Assembly (NCBI GenBank): GCA_902762385.1
Contig: CACWNQ010000009.1
Span: 1-64,000 of the forward strand
DNA length: 64,000 nucleotides
Reading direction: 5' to 3'
DNA from: an uncultured Bacteroidales bacterium
Lineage (GTDB): Bacteria > Bacteroidota > Bacteroidia > Bacteroidales > Muribaculaceae
The notes under the pieces were generated by a model. The model was not told the DNA's origin. It did not search any database and worked only from the letters and a program-made list of their open reading frames with translations. The translations under genes were made by a program, and so were the position numbers. Shown piece after piece: positions 7,623 through 15,152 of the stretch (positions are counted from its first letter, which is position 1; each line of letters begins with the position of its first letter).

Positions 7623-8756
7623 ATGAAGATATTTACCAAAACATTAATGATTATGTTAGCGCTACTGATGGGTAGTTGCGCCGATAAGAGCAACGAGGCA
7701 ATCGCCCAAACCACTTTGTCGCAAAAGATGTATATCACCATCGACGGCGTATCGCAACCAGTAACTCTCTACAACAATGCAGCCACCCAGGCATTGGTTG
7801 CAAAACTGGAAGAGGGACCAGTGACCGTGACACTCAACTCAAGCGGTGGTTTTGAAATTTGGGGTGCACTAGGTTTTTCATTGCCCACCAGCAATGAGCA
7901 AATCACCGCCCAACCTGGTGATGTGATACTCTATAACGGCAGCAACATTTGCCTTATGTATGGTTCCAACTCATGGAGCTACACACGCTTGGGTCACATC
8001 GACGCGCTAAACGAGAGCGAGCTGCGCTCATTCCTCAAGGCTGGCGATAGCAATATCGAGGTAACCTTATCACTCCAGCCCGCTAGCTCTGAACCCACCA
8101 GCAACACACTTGTGATATATTACAGCTACACCAATCATTGCCACGAAATTGTGCAAACGCTGACCTCACAAATTGATGCCGATGTGTTGCGCATTTATCC
8201 TAAGGACAAGAATCAACAATATGAGGCCAATGGCTACGCAATAGGGATGCAACTGCTGAACACCATCAATGCCAATCCCAATAGCGCCGATAGTTATCCC
8301 GAAATTGACCCCGTTTCGGTTTCTCTTGATGACTATGACACCTTTATCATTGTCACACCGCTATGGTGGAGCCAAATGGCAGCTATTCTTCAAACCTACC
8401 TGTTCCATCACGGTGCAGAGATGGCTGGCAAGGATGTAGGACTTATTGTATCGAGCCACAGCAGCGGAATTAGCGGAGTAGTAGCCGATGCTGAGCGTCT
8501 CATTCCAGATGCCAATTGGATGGGCCAGGCTTTGTGGATTAATAATGCCAATCATGGCAACCGTGCCACATTGATAAAAAATTGGTTATCAGATATAGGC
8601 TATTCTGACATATCAACCATCATTGAAGATATAAATACTGACTCACACGTTGGTCTACCAGGCATTTACAATCTTAACGGACAAAAGTTAGAAACAGCTC
8701 CCGACAGTGGTATATACATAGAGAATGGAGTTAAAAAAATAGCAACTAAGAAATGA
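7623..8756 (+). CDS. Lipoprotein with cyclophilin-like and flavodoxin domains
   Basis: 377 aa from the ATG at 7623, chosen over an upstream in-frame ATG at 7506 because it begins a lipoprotein signal (MLALLMGSC). After the lipobox comes a cyclophilin-like domain (about residues 30-145; ITIDG, GALGFSLP, PGDVILYNG) of the type often linked to flavodoxins. A flavodoxin domain follows (about 160-330), with a phosphate-binding loop IYYSYTNHCHEI and VTPLWWSQMA in the flavin region. The last 35 residues (GIYNLNGQKLE...GIYIENGVKK) look like the short C-terminal tail seen on many exported Bacteroidales proteins. It overlaps the next gene by 4 bp (ATGA), so translation is coupled. Probable periplasmic or surface FMN redox protein; partner unknown. 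Confidence 0.82.
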   Translation: MKIFTKTLMIMLALLMGSCADKSNEAIAQTTLSQKMYITIDGVSQPVTLYNNAATQALVAKLEEGPVTVTLNSSGGFEIWGALGFSLPTSNEQITAQPGDVILYNGSNICLMYGSNSWSYTRLGHIDALNESELRSFLKAGDSNIEVTLSLQPASSEPTSNTLVIYYSYTNHCHEIVQTLTSQIDADVLRIYPKDKNQQYEANGYAIGMQLLNTINANPNSADSYPEIDPVSVSLDDYDTFIIVTPLWWSQMAAILQTYLFHHGAEMAGKDVGLIVSSHSSGISGVVADAERLIPDANWMGQALWINNANHGNRATLIKNWLSDIGYSDISTIIEDINTDSHVGLPGIYNLNGQKLETAPDSGIYIENGVKKIATKK

Positions 8757-9841
8757 AAAACACAATTTTAGCATTGGCTATCTTTTGCTTAGCCTTTACT
8801 TCGTACAGCAATAACCCAATAAAAAGAGACAAAATGAATACAACATTGCAACTCACTCAAGAGTGGGACAAGACATTCACCAAGAGTAACAAAGTCGACC
8901 ACAAGAAGGTCACGTTCAAGAACCGTTATGGCATTGAACTTGCCGCCGACATGTACACTCCAAAAGACGCAAACGGCAAACTGCCTGCTATCGCCGTGAG
9001 CGGTCCTTTCGGTGCAGTGAAGGAGCAGAGCAGTGGCCTTTATGCTCAACACATGGCTGAACGTGGTTTCTTGACCATCGCCTTCGACCCCTCGTTCACT
9101 GGCGAAAGTGGAGGTGAGCCTCGTCGCATGGCATCGCCCGACATCAACACCGAGGATTTTCTTGCTGCAGTTGATTTCCTGAGCGTGCAGGAGAATGTAG
9201 ACCCCGAGCGAATTGGCATCATTGGCATATGCGGTTTTGGTGGCATGGCTATCAACGCTGCTGCCCTCGACCCACGCATCAAGGCAACTGTTGCATCAAC
9301 AATGTATGACATGAGCAAGGTGAACGTGGAAGGTTACTTCAAAAGCGAGGACACCAAAGAACAACGCATGGAGAAGCGCAAAGCCATTGCCGCACAACGC
9401 ACCCAGGATTTCAAGAATGGCTCCTACAAACGTGCCGGTGGCGTGATTGACCCACTGCCCGAAGATGCGCCATTCTTTGTGAAAGACTATTACGACTACT
9501 ACAAGACCAAGCGTGGTTACCACAAGCGCAGCGGAAACAGCAACGACGGTTGGAACGTGATAGGCTGCCAGTCGTTCATGAATCAGCCACTGCTTGCATG
9601 GGCACATGAGATTGAAGCTCCTGTGCTGCTCATTCATGGCGAGAAGGCCCATTCGCGTTATTTCTCAGAGTATGCCTTTGAGAATATGACTGGAGTTCAC
9701 GTTGAGGGAGAGAGTAAAGCTGTAGATAACAAAGAGTTGATGATTATACCAGGTGCAGTTCATACCGACCTCTATGACGACGTGAACAATCGCATCCCAT
9801 ATGATAAGATGGAATCATTCTTTAAACAAAACCTAAAATAA
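8753..9841 (+). CDS. Alpha/beta hydrolase with Cys at the nucleophile elbow
   Basis: 362 aa. The N-terminus is hydrophobic enough to be a signal peptide; an internal ATG at residue 28 is an alternative start for a cytoplasmic form. It is an alpha/beta hydrolase of the YcjY/dienelactone-hydrolase-like group: oxyanion-side motif AVSGPFGA, FDPSFTGESGG, nucleophile elbow GICGFGG (C160) and late PGAVHTDLYD carrying the probable catalytic His. A Cys nucleophile recalls dienelactone hydrolases. Member of a tightly packed operon with a flavodoxin upstream (4-bp overlap) and an FMN reductase 2 bp downstream, suggesting linked hydrolysis and reduction of a small organic substrate; the substrate is unknown. 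Confidence 0.85.
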   Translation: MKNTILALAIFCLAFTSYSNNPIKRDKMNTTLQLTQEWDKTFTKSNKVDHKKVTFKNRYGIELAADMYTPKDANGKLPAIAVSGPFGAVKEQSSGLYAQHMAERGFLTIAFDPSFTGESGGEPRRMASPDINTEDFLAAVDFLSVQENVDPERIGIIGICGFGGMAINAAALDPRIKATVASTMYDMSKVNVEGYFKSEDTKEQRMEKRKAIAAQRTQDFKNGSYKRAGGVIDPLPEDAPFFVKDYYDYYKTKRGYHKRSGNSNDGWNVIGCQSFMNQPLLAWAHEIEAPVLLIHGEKAHSRYFSEYAFENMTGVHVEGESKAVDNKELMIIPGAVHTDLYDDVNNRIPYDKMESFFKQNLK

Positions 9842-9843
9842 TT

Positions 9844-10380
9844 ATGAAAAAAGTTGTAGTTATCTCTACCAGCCTGCGACCTGGTTCAAATAGCCACATG
9901 ATGGCTGAGAAGTTTGCCGAAGGTGCAAAATCAGCAGGTCATGACGTTGAAATCATATCGTTGAGAGGAAAAGAAATCAAGTTCTGCATCGGTTGTCTGT
10001 CATGTCAAAATACTGGTGCATGCGTGTTTAAAGACGATGTTCCTGCAATCATGGACAGCGTGCTCAACGCCGACGTTGTGTGCTGGGCAACACCCATTTA
10101 TTACTACGAGATGAGTGGGCAGATGAAGACCCTCATCGACCGTATGAACGCCATGTATCCTAAAGATTACCGTTTTCGCGACATCTATCTGCTCACCACA
10201 GCCGCCGAGGATGAAGCACGAGTTCCTGAGCGTGCCGAAAGTGGTCTGCAAGGTTGGATTGACTGCTATGAGAAATCGTCACTTAAAGCACACCTGTTCT
10301 GCGGTGGCGTGGGTGCCCCGCGCGACATTGACGGGAAAGATGCGCTACAAGAAGCTTACGACTTGGGCAAGAGTGTATAG
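9844..10380 (+). CDS. NADPH-dependent FMN reductase / iron-sulfur-flavoprotein-like
   Basis: 178 aa, flavodoxin-like fold of the NADPH-dependent FMN reductase superfamily. The N-terminal ISTSLRPGSNSHMMA loop binds FMN phosphate. A cysteine cluster C-I-G-C-L-S-C-x5-C near residues 42-53 resembles the compact motif of iron-sulfur flavoproteins and of flavodoxin-like reductases with CxxCxxC. ATPIYYYEMSGQMKTLIDR is the conserved central motif. It starts 2 bp after the hydrolase gene and is clearly cotranscribed. Likely a cytoplasmic quinone or aromatic reductase; whether it holds a cluster cannot be decided here. Confidence 0.85.
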   Translation: MKKVVVISTSLRPGSNSHMMAEKFAEGAKSAGHDVEIISLRGKEIKFCIGCLSCQNTGACVFKDDVPAIMDSVLNADVVCWATPIYYYEMSGQMKTLIDRMNAMYPKDYRFRDIYLLTTAAEDEARVPERAESGLQGWIDCYEKSSLKAHLFCGGVGAPRDIDGKDALQEAYDLGKSV

Positions 10381-10428
10381 TTCACCACAGGGAAATAAAT
10401 ACCCTTACTTTACGTTTAATTAAGTGAG

Positions 10429-11343
10429 ATGATGTTCAAACTCGACAATATCGACCAGTATAACCATGCCTTGGGCATTGAGACCGTGCACCCGCTAGTG
10501 ACCGTGTGCAACCTCAAGGATGTGCCCAATCGTGAGCTAATCGACAACGAGGTGACATGGCACTACGGCGTGTATGCCCTTTACTTGAAGAATACGCGCA
10601 GCTGCTTGCTGTCCTACGGTCACAAAGAATATGACTACAGCGACGGCACTGTAACGAGCTTCGCTCCCATGCAGACGGTGACTTCCACCCCCATCCCGGG
10701 CTTGGATCACGATGTGGTGGCTCTGCTGTTCCACCCCGACCTGATTCGTGGAACCTCGCTTGCCAAAAGCATTGCCGACTACCGTTTCTTCCAATATTCG
10801 TCGAACGAGGCGTTGCACATGTCGGAACGTGAGCGTGCCATCTATCTCGATTGCATCGAGAAAATCAAGGAAGAAATCAACCATCCACTCGATAAGTTCA
10901 GTCGCAAGCTAATATGCCGCAACATCGAGTTGCTGCTCGATTACTGCATGCGCTTCTATGACCGTCAGTTCATTACTCGTGAGTTAGAAAACAGCAGTGT
11001 GATGGCGACATTCGAACAAGCCCTAAACGACTACTTCCAAAATCGCGAGACTTCGTTCATGAACGGATTGCCATCGGTCAAGTACTTTGCCGATAAATGT
11101 TGCCTATCGTCAAACTACTTTGGCGACCTTGTGAAGAAAGAAACCGGCAAAACACCCCTGGAATTCATTCAGCAGAAGATTATAGGCATCGCTAAAGAAG
11201 AGTTGCATTCATCGGATGTAACCATCACCGAAGTCGCCTACCGACTCGGCTTCCAGAGCAGCCAGCACTTCAACCGCTACTTCAAGCGCAACACAGGCAT
11301 GACGCCAACAGAATTTCGCAAGCGAAGCCGCCACACAGCTTAA
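10429..11343 (+). CDS. AraC-family transcriptional regulator
   Basis: 304 aa. The N-terminal 180 residues form a cupin-like effector domain with no obvious sensory motif. The C-terminal 100 residues carry two HTHs: VKYFADKCCLSSNYFGDLVKK and ITEVAYRLGFQSSQHFNRYFK, the second followed by GMTPTEFRKR, the AraC signature. The gene lies 48 bp downstream of the redox operon and probably controls it or belongs to it. The last codons run into the remnant of another gene (11345-11435), so its present C-terminus may have been set by a deletion. Confidence 0.9.
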   Translation: MMFKLDNIDQYNHALGIETVHPLVTVCNLKDVPNRELIDNEVTWHYGVYALYLKNTRSCLLSYGHKEYDYSDGTVTSFAPMQTVTSTPIPGLDHDVVALLFHPDLIRGTSLAKSIADYRFFQYSSNEALHMSERERAIYLDCIEKIKEEINHPLDKFSRKLICRNIELLLDYCMRFYDRQFITRELENSSVMATFEQALNDYFQNRETSFMNGLPSVKYFADKCCLSSNYFGDLVKKETGKTPLEFIQQKIIGIAKEELHSSDVTITEVAYRLGFQSSQHFNRYFKRNTGMTPTEFRKRSRHTA

Positions 11344-11344
11344 G

Positions 11345-11435
11345 CGCTACCGTGTAAATGTAATTATGCTTGAACGCCTAAGCACCTTCGACCGATGGAC
11401 ACTCCCAGCTTGAGATTGACAGAATTTTGCGATAA
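11345..11435 (+). pseudogene. 3' remnant of a second serine hydrolase
   Basis: Reading from 11345, RYRVNVIMLERLSTFDRW matches the C-terminal region RSRVNVIMLENQNTVDRW of the hydrolase at 2040-3317. One extra C in a CCC run near 11404-11406 shifts the frame, after which QLEIDRILR and TAA (11433-11435) match its QLEIERILR. Nothing upstream of this tail survives. It is what remains of a paralogue deleted from between the AraC gene and the phosphate transporter. Confidence 0.8.
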
Positions 11436-11502
11436 TAAGGAGTGGCTCCGTTAAGGCATAGATAACTGGAAGATTTACAATGATTTTTTTGAAAAAACAA
11501 AA

Positions 11503-11520
11503 TGTAACCAAAACGTAACA
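11503..11520 (+). promoter_or_regulatory. PHO-box-like direct repeat
   Basis: GTAAC occurs at 11504-11508 and 11515-11519, an 11-bp-phased direct repeat (TGTAACC, four bases, CGTAACA), the geometry of PhoB-type winged-helix sites. It lies about 33 bp upstream of the -7 box at 11552, where a good -33 element is missing, as in activator-dependent promoters. The regulator is inferred. Confidence 0.45.
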
Positions 11521-11551
11521 GTCTTTTTATTATTTATCTACATTTTATCTG

Positions 11552-11559
11552 TACTTTTG
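11552..11559 (+). promoter_or_regulatory. -7 element of the Na/Pi cotransporter promoter
   Basis: TACTTTTG fits TAnnTTTG and lies 29 bp before the ATG at 11589. No TTG is present at the expected -33 position. Confidence 0.6.
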
Positions 11560-11588
11560 TTTCATAAATAATTCAAACTACAGACAAA

Positions 11589-13547
11589 ATGACTATTGGC
11601 ATAATATTCCGGCTTCTCGGATCTCTGGCGTTGCTCATTTATGGAATGAAGACAATGAGCGAAGCGCTTCAAAAAATGGCAGGTTCCAGTTTACGTCACA
11701 TTCTAGGACGGATGACATCCAACCGCTTCAGTGGAATGCTGACAGGCACTTTTGTGACCTGTGCAGTGCAGTCATCTTCGGCCACTACGGTGATGACGGT
11801 ATCGTTTGTTTCGGCTGGACTATTGACGTTGTCACAGGCGATATCGGTCATAATGGGCGCCAACATTGGCACGACCCTCACTGCATGGATTATGTCATTG
11901 GGCTACAATGTAGACTTGACTAGTGTGGTCTTTCCTGCATTTCTCATCGGTATGGTTCTCATTTACAAGAAACGGCACCGATATGTGGGAGATTTCCTAT
12001 TTGGAATTGCATTTTTGTTTTGGTCATTAGTGATGTTAAGCAGTGTGGGCAAGGACTTAGATCTCGAACACAATGCTGAAGTTGTAGCATTCTTTGCCTC
12101 ATTCGACACCAACAATTATCTCACGATCCTCGCTTTTCTTGGAATTGGCACCATCATAACCTGTATTGTGCAGTCGTCGGCTGCAGTTATGGCCATCACC
12201 ATCCTGCTCTGCTCAACAGGAGTGGTCCCCATTTACATGGGAATTGCTCTAGTGATGGGTGAAAACATTGGCACCACCGCCACTGCCAATCTTGCAGCAC
12301 TTAAAGCAGGTGTGAGGGCACGACAGGCAGCATTTGCCCATCTGCTTTTCAATGTGTTTGGTGTGATTTGGGTGCTATTCGTGTTTTACCCATTTGTCGA
12401 TACGGTATGTAAGATGGCAGGCTATAACCCTTCTCTTTCGGGTCAAAATGAAAGTCTCCCCATCGTATTAGCTCTATTCCACACATGTTTCAATGTGATA
12501 AATACCGCGATTCTCATCAGTTTCATACCACAAATGGAGCAAATTGTAAGGTGGGTCATCAAGGATAAGCCAAAGGTCAAAACAGTTAAACGCCTTCAGT
12601 ATATTGACAACGGACTGATGGCTACACCAGAGATTTCAATACTTCAAGCGCAAAAAGAGATTGTGCTCTTTGCTGAACGCTTGCAGCGCATGTTTGGCAT
12701 GGTGTGCGTCCTACTCGACGAGAAAGACAAGAAAGAATTTGAACGTCAATACGAGCGCATTGTCAAGTACGAAGACATTGCCGACAATATGGAATTCGAA
12801 ATTGCTTCTTACCTGAAAGAAGTAAGCAACCAACATTTGTCGGACGACTCTAAAAGTAAAATTCGTAGCATGCTTCGTCAAATCAGCGAATTAGAGTCTA
12901 TAGGTGATGCTTGTTATACACTAGCCCGCGCCATCCAGCACAAGCACAATGGACGTGAGGATTTCACTGCCCAACAATATAACAATCTCCATGAAATGCT
13001 GCGCTTGGTGAACGAGGCATTGACTCAGATGATGGTCGTCATCAGTGGACGACGCGAGGATTTAACCATTGATATATCGCAAGAGATAGAACATGACATC
13101 AATGTGCTTAGAGACAAACTAAGGGCAGAAAGCTTAAACGACATCAACGAACATAAGTATTCTTACGCCCTTGGTTCTTACTATGAAGACATCATAACAA
13201 GATGCGAGGAACTTGGTGACTACGTGATGAACGTTATAGAAGCTCGACTTGGAAAGCACTTCCTCACATTCCGTGGCCTGCGAGTGAGTCTTGACCGCAA
13301 AACCGTCACCATCGACGGCACTCCAACAAACCTCACTCGAACCGAATTTAACCTACTATGCGAACTCATGTCTAATAGTGGTCAGGTATTATCACGACAA
13401 GAGCTCATGAACAGCATTTGGGACGGTGTTATCGTCACCGAGCGCACAGTGGATGTCAATATAACTCGACTGCGAAAGAAGCTAGGTCCTTATGCCCAAA
13501 ACATCGTCAACCGACAAGGCTTCGGATATGTTTTTGAAAAGAATTGA
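11589..13547 (+). CDS. Na/Pi cotransporter-PhoU protein fused to PhoB-type winged helix
   Basis: 652 aa in one uninterrupted frame. Residues 1-320 are a Na+/phosphate cotransporter (NptA/PNaS family) with the two inverted-repeat signatures QSSSATT (Q61) and QSSAAVM (Q195) and paired GANIGTT/GENIGTT motifs. Residues about 340-550 form a PhoU-like helical domain, normal in bacterial NptA proteins. Residues 557-652 are an extra OmpR/PhoB-type winged-helix DNA-binding domain: LTRTEFNLLCELMSNSGQVLSRQELMNSIW, recognition helix TERTVDVNITRLRKKLG and wing NRQGFGYVF, all complete. Known family members end after PhoU. The fusion suggests a membrane protein that imports phosphate, senses flux through PhoU and binds DNA itself, like ToxR/CadC one-component regulators (inference). 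A PHO-box-like repeat lies in its own promoter and a hairpin terminator follows. Confidence 0.9.
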   Translation: MTIGIIFRLLGSLALLIYGMKTMSEALQKMAGSSLRHILGRMTSNRFSGMLTGTFVTCAVQSSSATTVMTVSFVSAGLLTLSQAISVIMGANIGTTLTAWIMSLGYNVDLTSVVFPAFLIGMVLIYKKRHRYVGDFLFGIAFLFWSLVMLSSVGKDLDLEHNAEVVAFFASFDTNNYLTILAFLGIGTIITCIVQSSAAVMAITILLCSTGVVPIYMGIALVMGENIGTTATANLAALKAGVRARQAAFAHLLFNVFGVIWVLFVFYPFVDTVCKMAGYNPSLSGQNESLPIVLALFHTCFNVINTAILISFIPQMEQIVRWVIKDKPKVKTVKRLQYIDNGLMATPEISILQAQKEIVLFAERLQRMFGMVCVLLDEKDKKEFERQYERIVKYEDIADNMEFEIASYLKEVSNQHLSDDSKSKIRSMLRQISELESIGDACYTLARAIQHKHNGREDFTAQQYNNLHEMLRLVNEALTQMMVVISGRREDLTIDISQEIEHDINVLRDKLRAESLNDINEHKYSYALGSYYEDIITRCEELGDYVMNVIEARLGKHFLTFRGLRVSLDRKTVTIDGTPTNLTRTEFNLLCELMSNSGQVLSRQELMNSIWDGVIVTERTVDVNITRLRKKLGPYAQNIVNRQGFGYVFEKN

Positions 13548-13609
13548 AAATGTAGAATACTGAACTGAAGATACGGAGTTTTATCAGCAAGAAAATGGGA
13601 AAAACAATC

Positions 13610-13648
13610 AAAATCACATCTAAGGAAGTATACCTTTGATGTGATTTT
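13610..13648 (+). terminator. Hairpin terminator after the transporter fusion
   Basis: AAAATCACATCTAAGG (13610-13625) pairs with CCTTTGATGTGATTTT (13633-13648) with one mismatch around a 7-nt loop. The T-run is part of the stem, so it would work in either direction. Confidence 0.6.
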
Positions 13649-13697
13649 GGCATTATATATCAGTTAAGAGCGCTAAGTAATATACTTAACGCTCATG

Positions 13698-13772
13698 TGG
13701 TAGCCCATAGCAGAGTCGAACTGCTCTTTCAAGAATGAAAATCTTGCGTCCTAACCGATAGACGAATGGGCC
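13698..13772 (-). tRNA. tRNA-Glu (UUC), CCA encoded
   Basis: On the minus strand a complete cloverleaf is visible: acceptor GGCCCAT/ATGGGCT, anticodon arm CAAGA-TTTTCAT-TCTTG with anticodon TTC, T-loop GTTCGACTC, discriminator A at 13701 and encoded CCA at 13700-13698. Its 72-nt body is identical to the copy at 14160-14231. It is the last gene of a tRNA-rpsT-tRNA unit. Confidence 0.93.
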
Positions 13773-13861
13773 ATCATGTGAAGACCTGGCCTCGATGTGC
13801 CAAAATCTCCATGAGAAATTTATGCTAGACTGAGAGGGCTAAACTCTCAGGGGAGAAGCAT

Positions 13862-14122
13862 TTAGGCAACTTCGAGCTTGTTGACGTGCTTAGCGAGCTT
13901 GCTCTTGAGGTTAGCAGCTTTGTTCTTGCTGATAGTGCCCTTGCGACCCAGCTTGTCGAGCATAGCCGAAACTTTCTTATAAGCAACAGCAGCCTCCTCT
14001 TTGTTCTCCATTTTGCGCAGGTTGCGAACAGCGTTGCGCATAGTCTTTGCGTAATAACGGTTACGCTCGTTTCTTGTCTTAGTTTGACGAATACGTTTGA
14101 TAGATGATTTATGGTTTGCCAT
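13862..14122 (-). CDS. rpsT: 30S ribosomal protein S20
   Basis: 86 aa, very basic, with the S20 signature: [22 protein letters not shown] at the start, then RNAVRNLRK and a C-terminal [18 protein letters not shown]. It binds 16S rRNA in the body of the small subunit. It lies between two identical tRNA-Glu genes on the same strand, 38 nt after the upstream one, so it is probably released by tRNA processing from a common transcript driven by the promoter at 14260-14289. Confidence 0.96.
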   Translation of the reverse strand: MANHKSSIKRIRQTKTRNERNRYYAKTMRNAVRNLRKMENKEEAAVAYKKVSAMLDKLGRKGTISKNKAANLKSKLAKHVNKLEVA

Positions 14123-14159
14123 AATTTATGTGTAAAAAATTTAATTGTTTGATTATTAG

Positions 14160-14231
14160 TAGCCCATAGCAGAGTCGAACTGCTCTTTCAAGAATGAAAA
14201 TCTTGCGTCCTAACCGATAGACGAATGGGCC
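14160..14231 (-). tRNA. tRNA-Glu (UUC), CCA not encoded
   Basis: Same 72-nt sequence as the tRNA at 13701-13772, anticodon TTC. After discriminator A (14160) the minus strand reads CTA instead of CCA, so the tail must be added by CCA-adding enzyme. First gene of the tRNA-rpsT-tRNA unit. Confidence 0.92.
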
Positions 14232-14259
14232 CCTCGGTGTGCTTTTTTTAAAGCGACTG

Positions 14260-14289
14260 CAAAATTAGGTCAAATTTTTGAAACAGCAA
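14260..14289 (-). promoter_or_regulatory. Consensus promoter of the tRNA-Glu/rpsT unit
   Basis: The minus strand shows TTTTG, a 19-bp spacer and TAATTTTG, an exact Bacteroidetes -33/-7 promoter. Transcription would start about 20 bp before the first tRNA-Glu, fitting strong stable-RNA expression. Confidence 0.75.
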
Positions 14290-14387
14290 AATTTATTGTG
14301 GTTAAAACTTTAAAAGACAAAGTTTTTTTGATAATTTGGGCATAAATTGAGCAAAAAAGAGTAACTTCGCAATAGTAAAAACAGAAA

Positions 14388-15113
14388 ATGCAAGAGAAAC
14401 TCGAAGGCATAGTATTGAACGTTATCAAGTATAACGAGAAACACAATATCGCCCGCATCTACACTGACAAGATGGGGATGCTATCGTTTCTTGTGCGCCA
14501 AGGCTCAACCCATGCCGCAAGGATGCGCAATGCGATGTTCATGCCATTGTCGGTAATTGGTTTTGAGGGACGCCTGCAATCGGGGCGCGACCTTGGCACC
14601 CTTCACGACGTGCGTCGAGTGCTTAGCCTACAGTCGATTTACAGCAATCCCATGAAGAACGCTATCGCAATGTTTCTGAGCGAATTGCTCTCTCACACCA
14701 TTCATGAGCAAGAGCAGAACATGGTTCTATACAGTTATCTGAAAAGTTGTATTTCAAGGCTAGAAGACAACAAAGGCAGCGTTGCCAACTTCCACATTTG
14801 CTTCTTGTACAGGCTTGGCCAGTTCATAGGCATCCAACCCGACATTGAGAGTTACCGCGAAGGTTACTGGTTCAACATGAACGATGGCGTGTTCACCTCA
14901 TCGCCCAGTGCAGGTATGAAGACATTGACACCAGCACAGGCTCAAGTGCTGCCACTGCTGTCGCGCATGACATTTGACAACATGCACCTGTTCAAGTTCA
15001 ACCGTGAGCAACGCAACGAGATGATCGACGTAATGCTCAGCTACTACCGCATACACAACTCCACACTGGGCACACTGCGTTCGCCTGATGTGCTTAAACA
15101 ACTATTTATATAA
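14388..15113 (+). CDS. recO: DNA repair protein RecO
   Basis: 241 aa. The N-terminal OB-fold is recognisable (KLEGIVLNVIKYNEKHNIARIYTDKMGMLSFLVRQG), followed by the helical region with LSELLSHTIHEQEQN and FHICFLYRLGQFIGIQPD typical of Bacteroidetes RecO. RecO loads RecA with RecR in gap repair. There is no obvious four-cysteine zinc site, common in this phylum. A near-consensus -7 box, TAACTTCG (14362-14369), lies just upstream, divergent from the tRNA-Glu promoter. Confidence 0.92.
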   Translation: MQEKLEGIVLNVIKYNEKHNIARIYTDKMGMLSFLVRQGSTHAARMRNAMFMPLSVIGFEGRLQSGRDLGTLHDVRRVLSLQSIYSNPMKNAIAMFLSELLSHTIHEQEQNMVLYSYLKSCISRLEDNKGSVANFHICFLYRLGQFIGIQPDIESYREGYWFNMNDGVFTSSPSAGMKTLTPAQAQVLPLLSRMTFDNMHLFKFNREQRNEMIDVMLSYYRIHNSTLGTLRSPDVLKQLFI

Positions 15114-15152
15114 CCATCCCACCTGAATAATATTCCAAAACGCATATAACCA

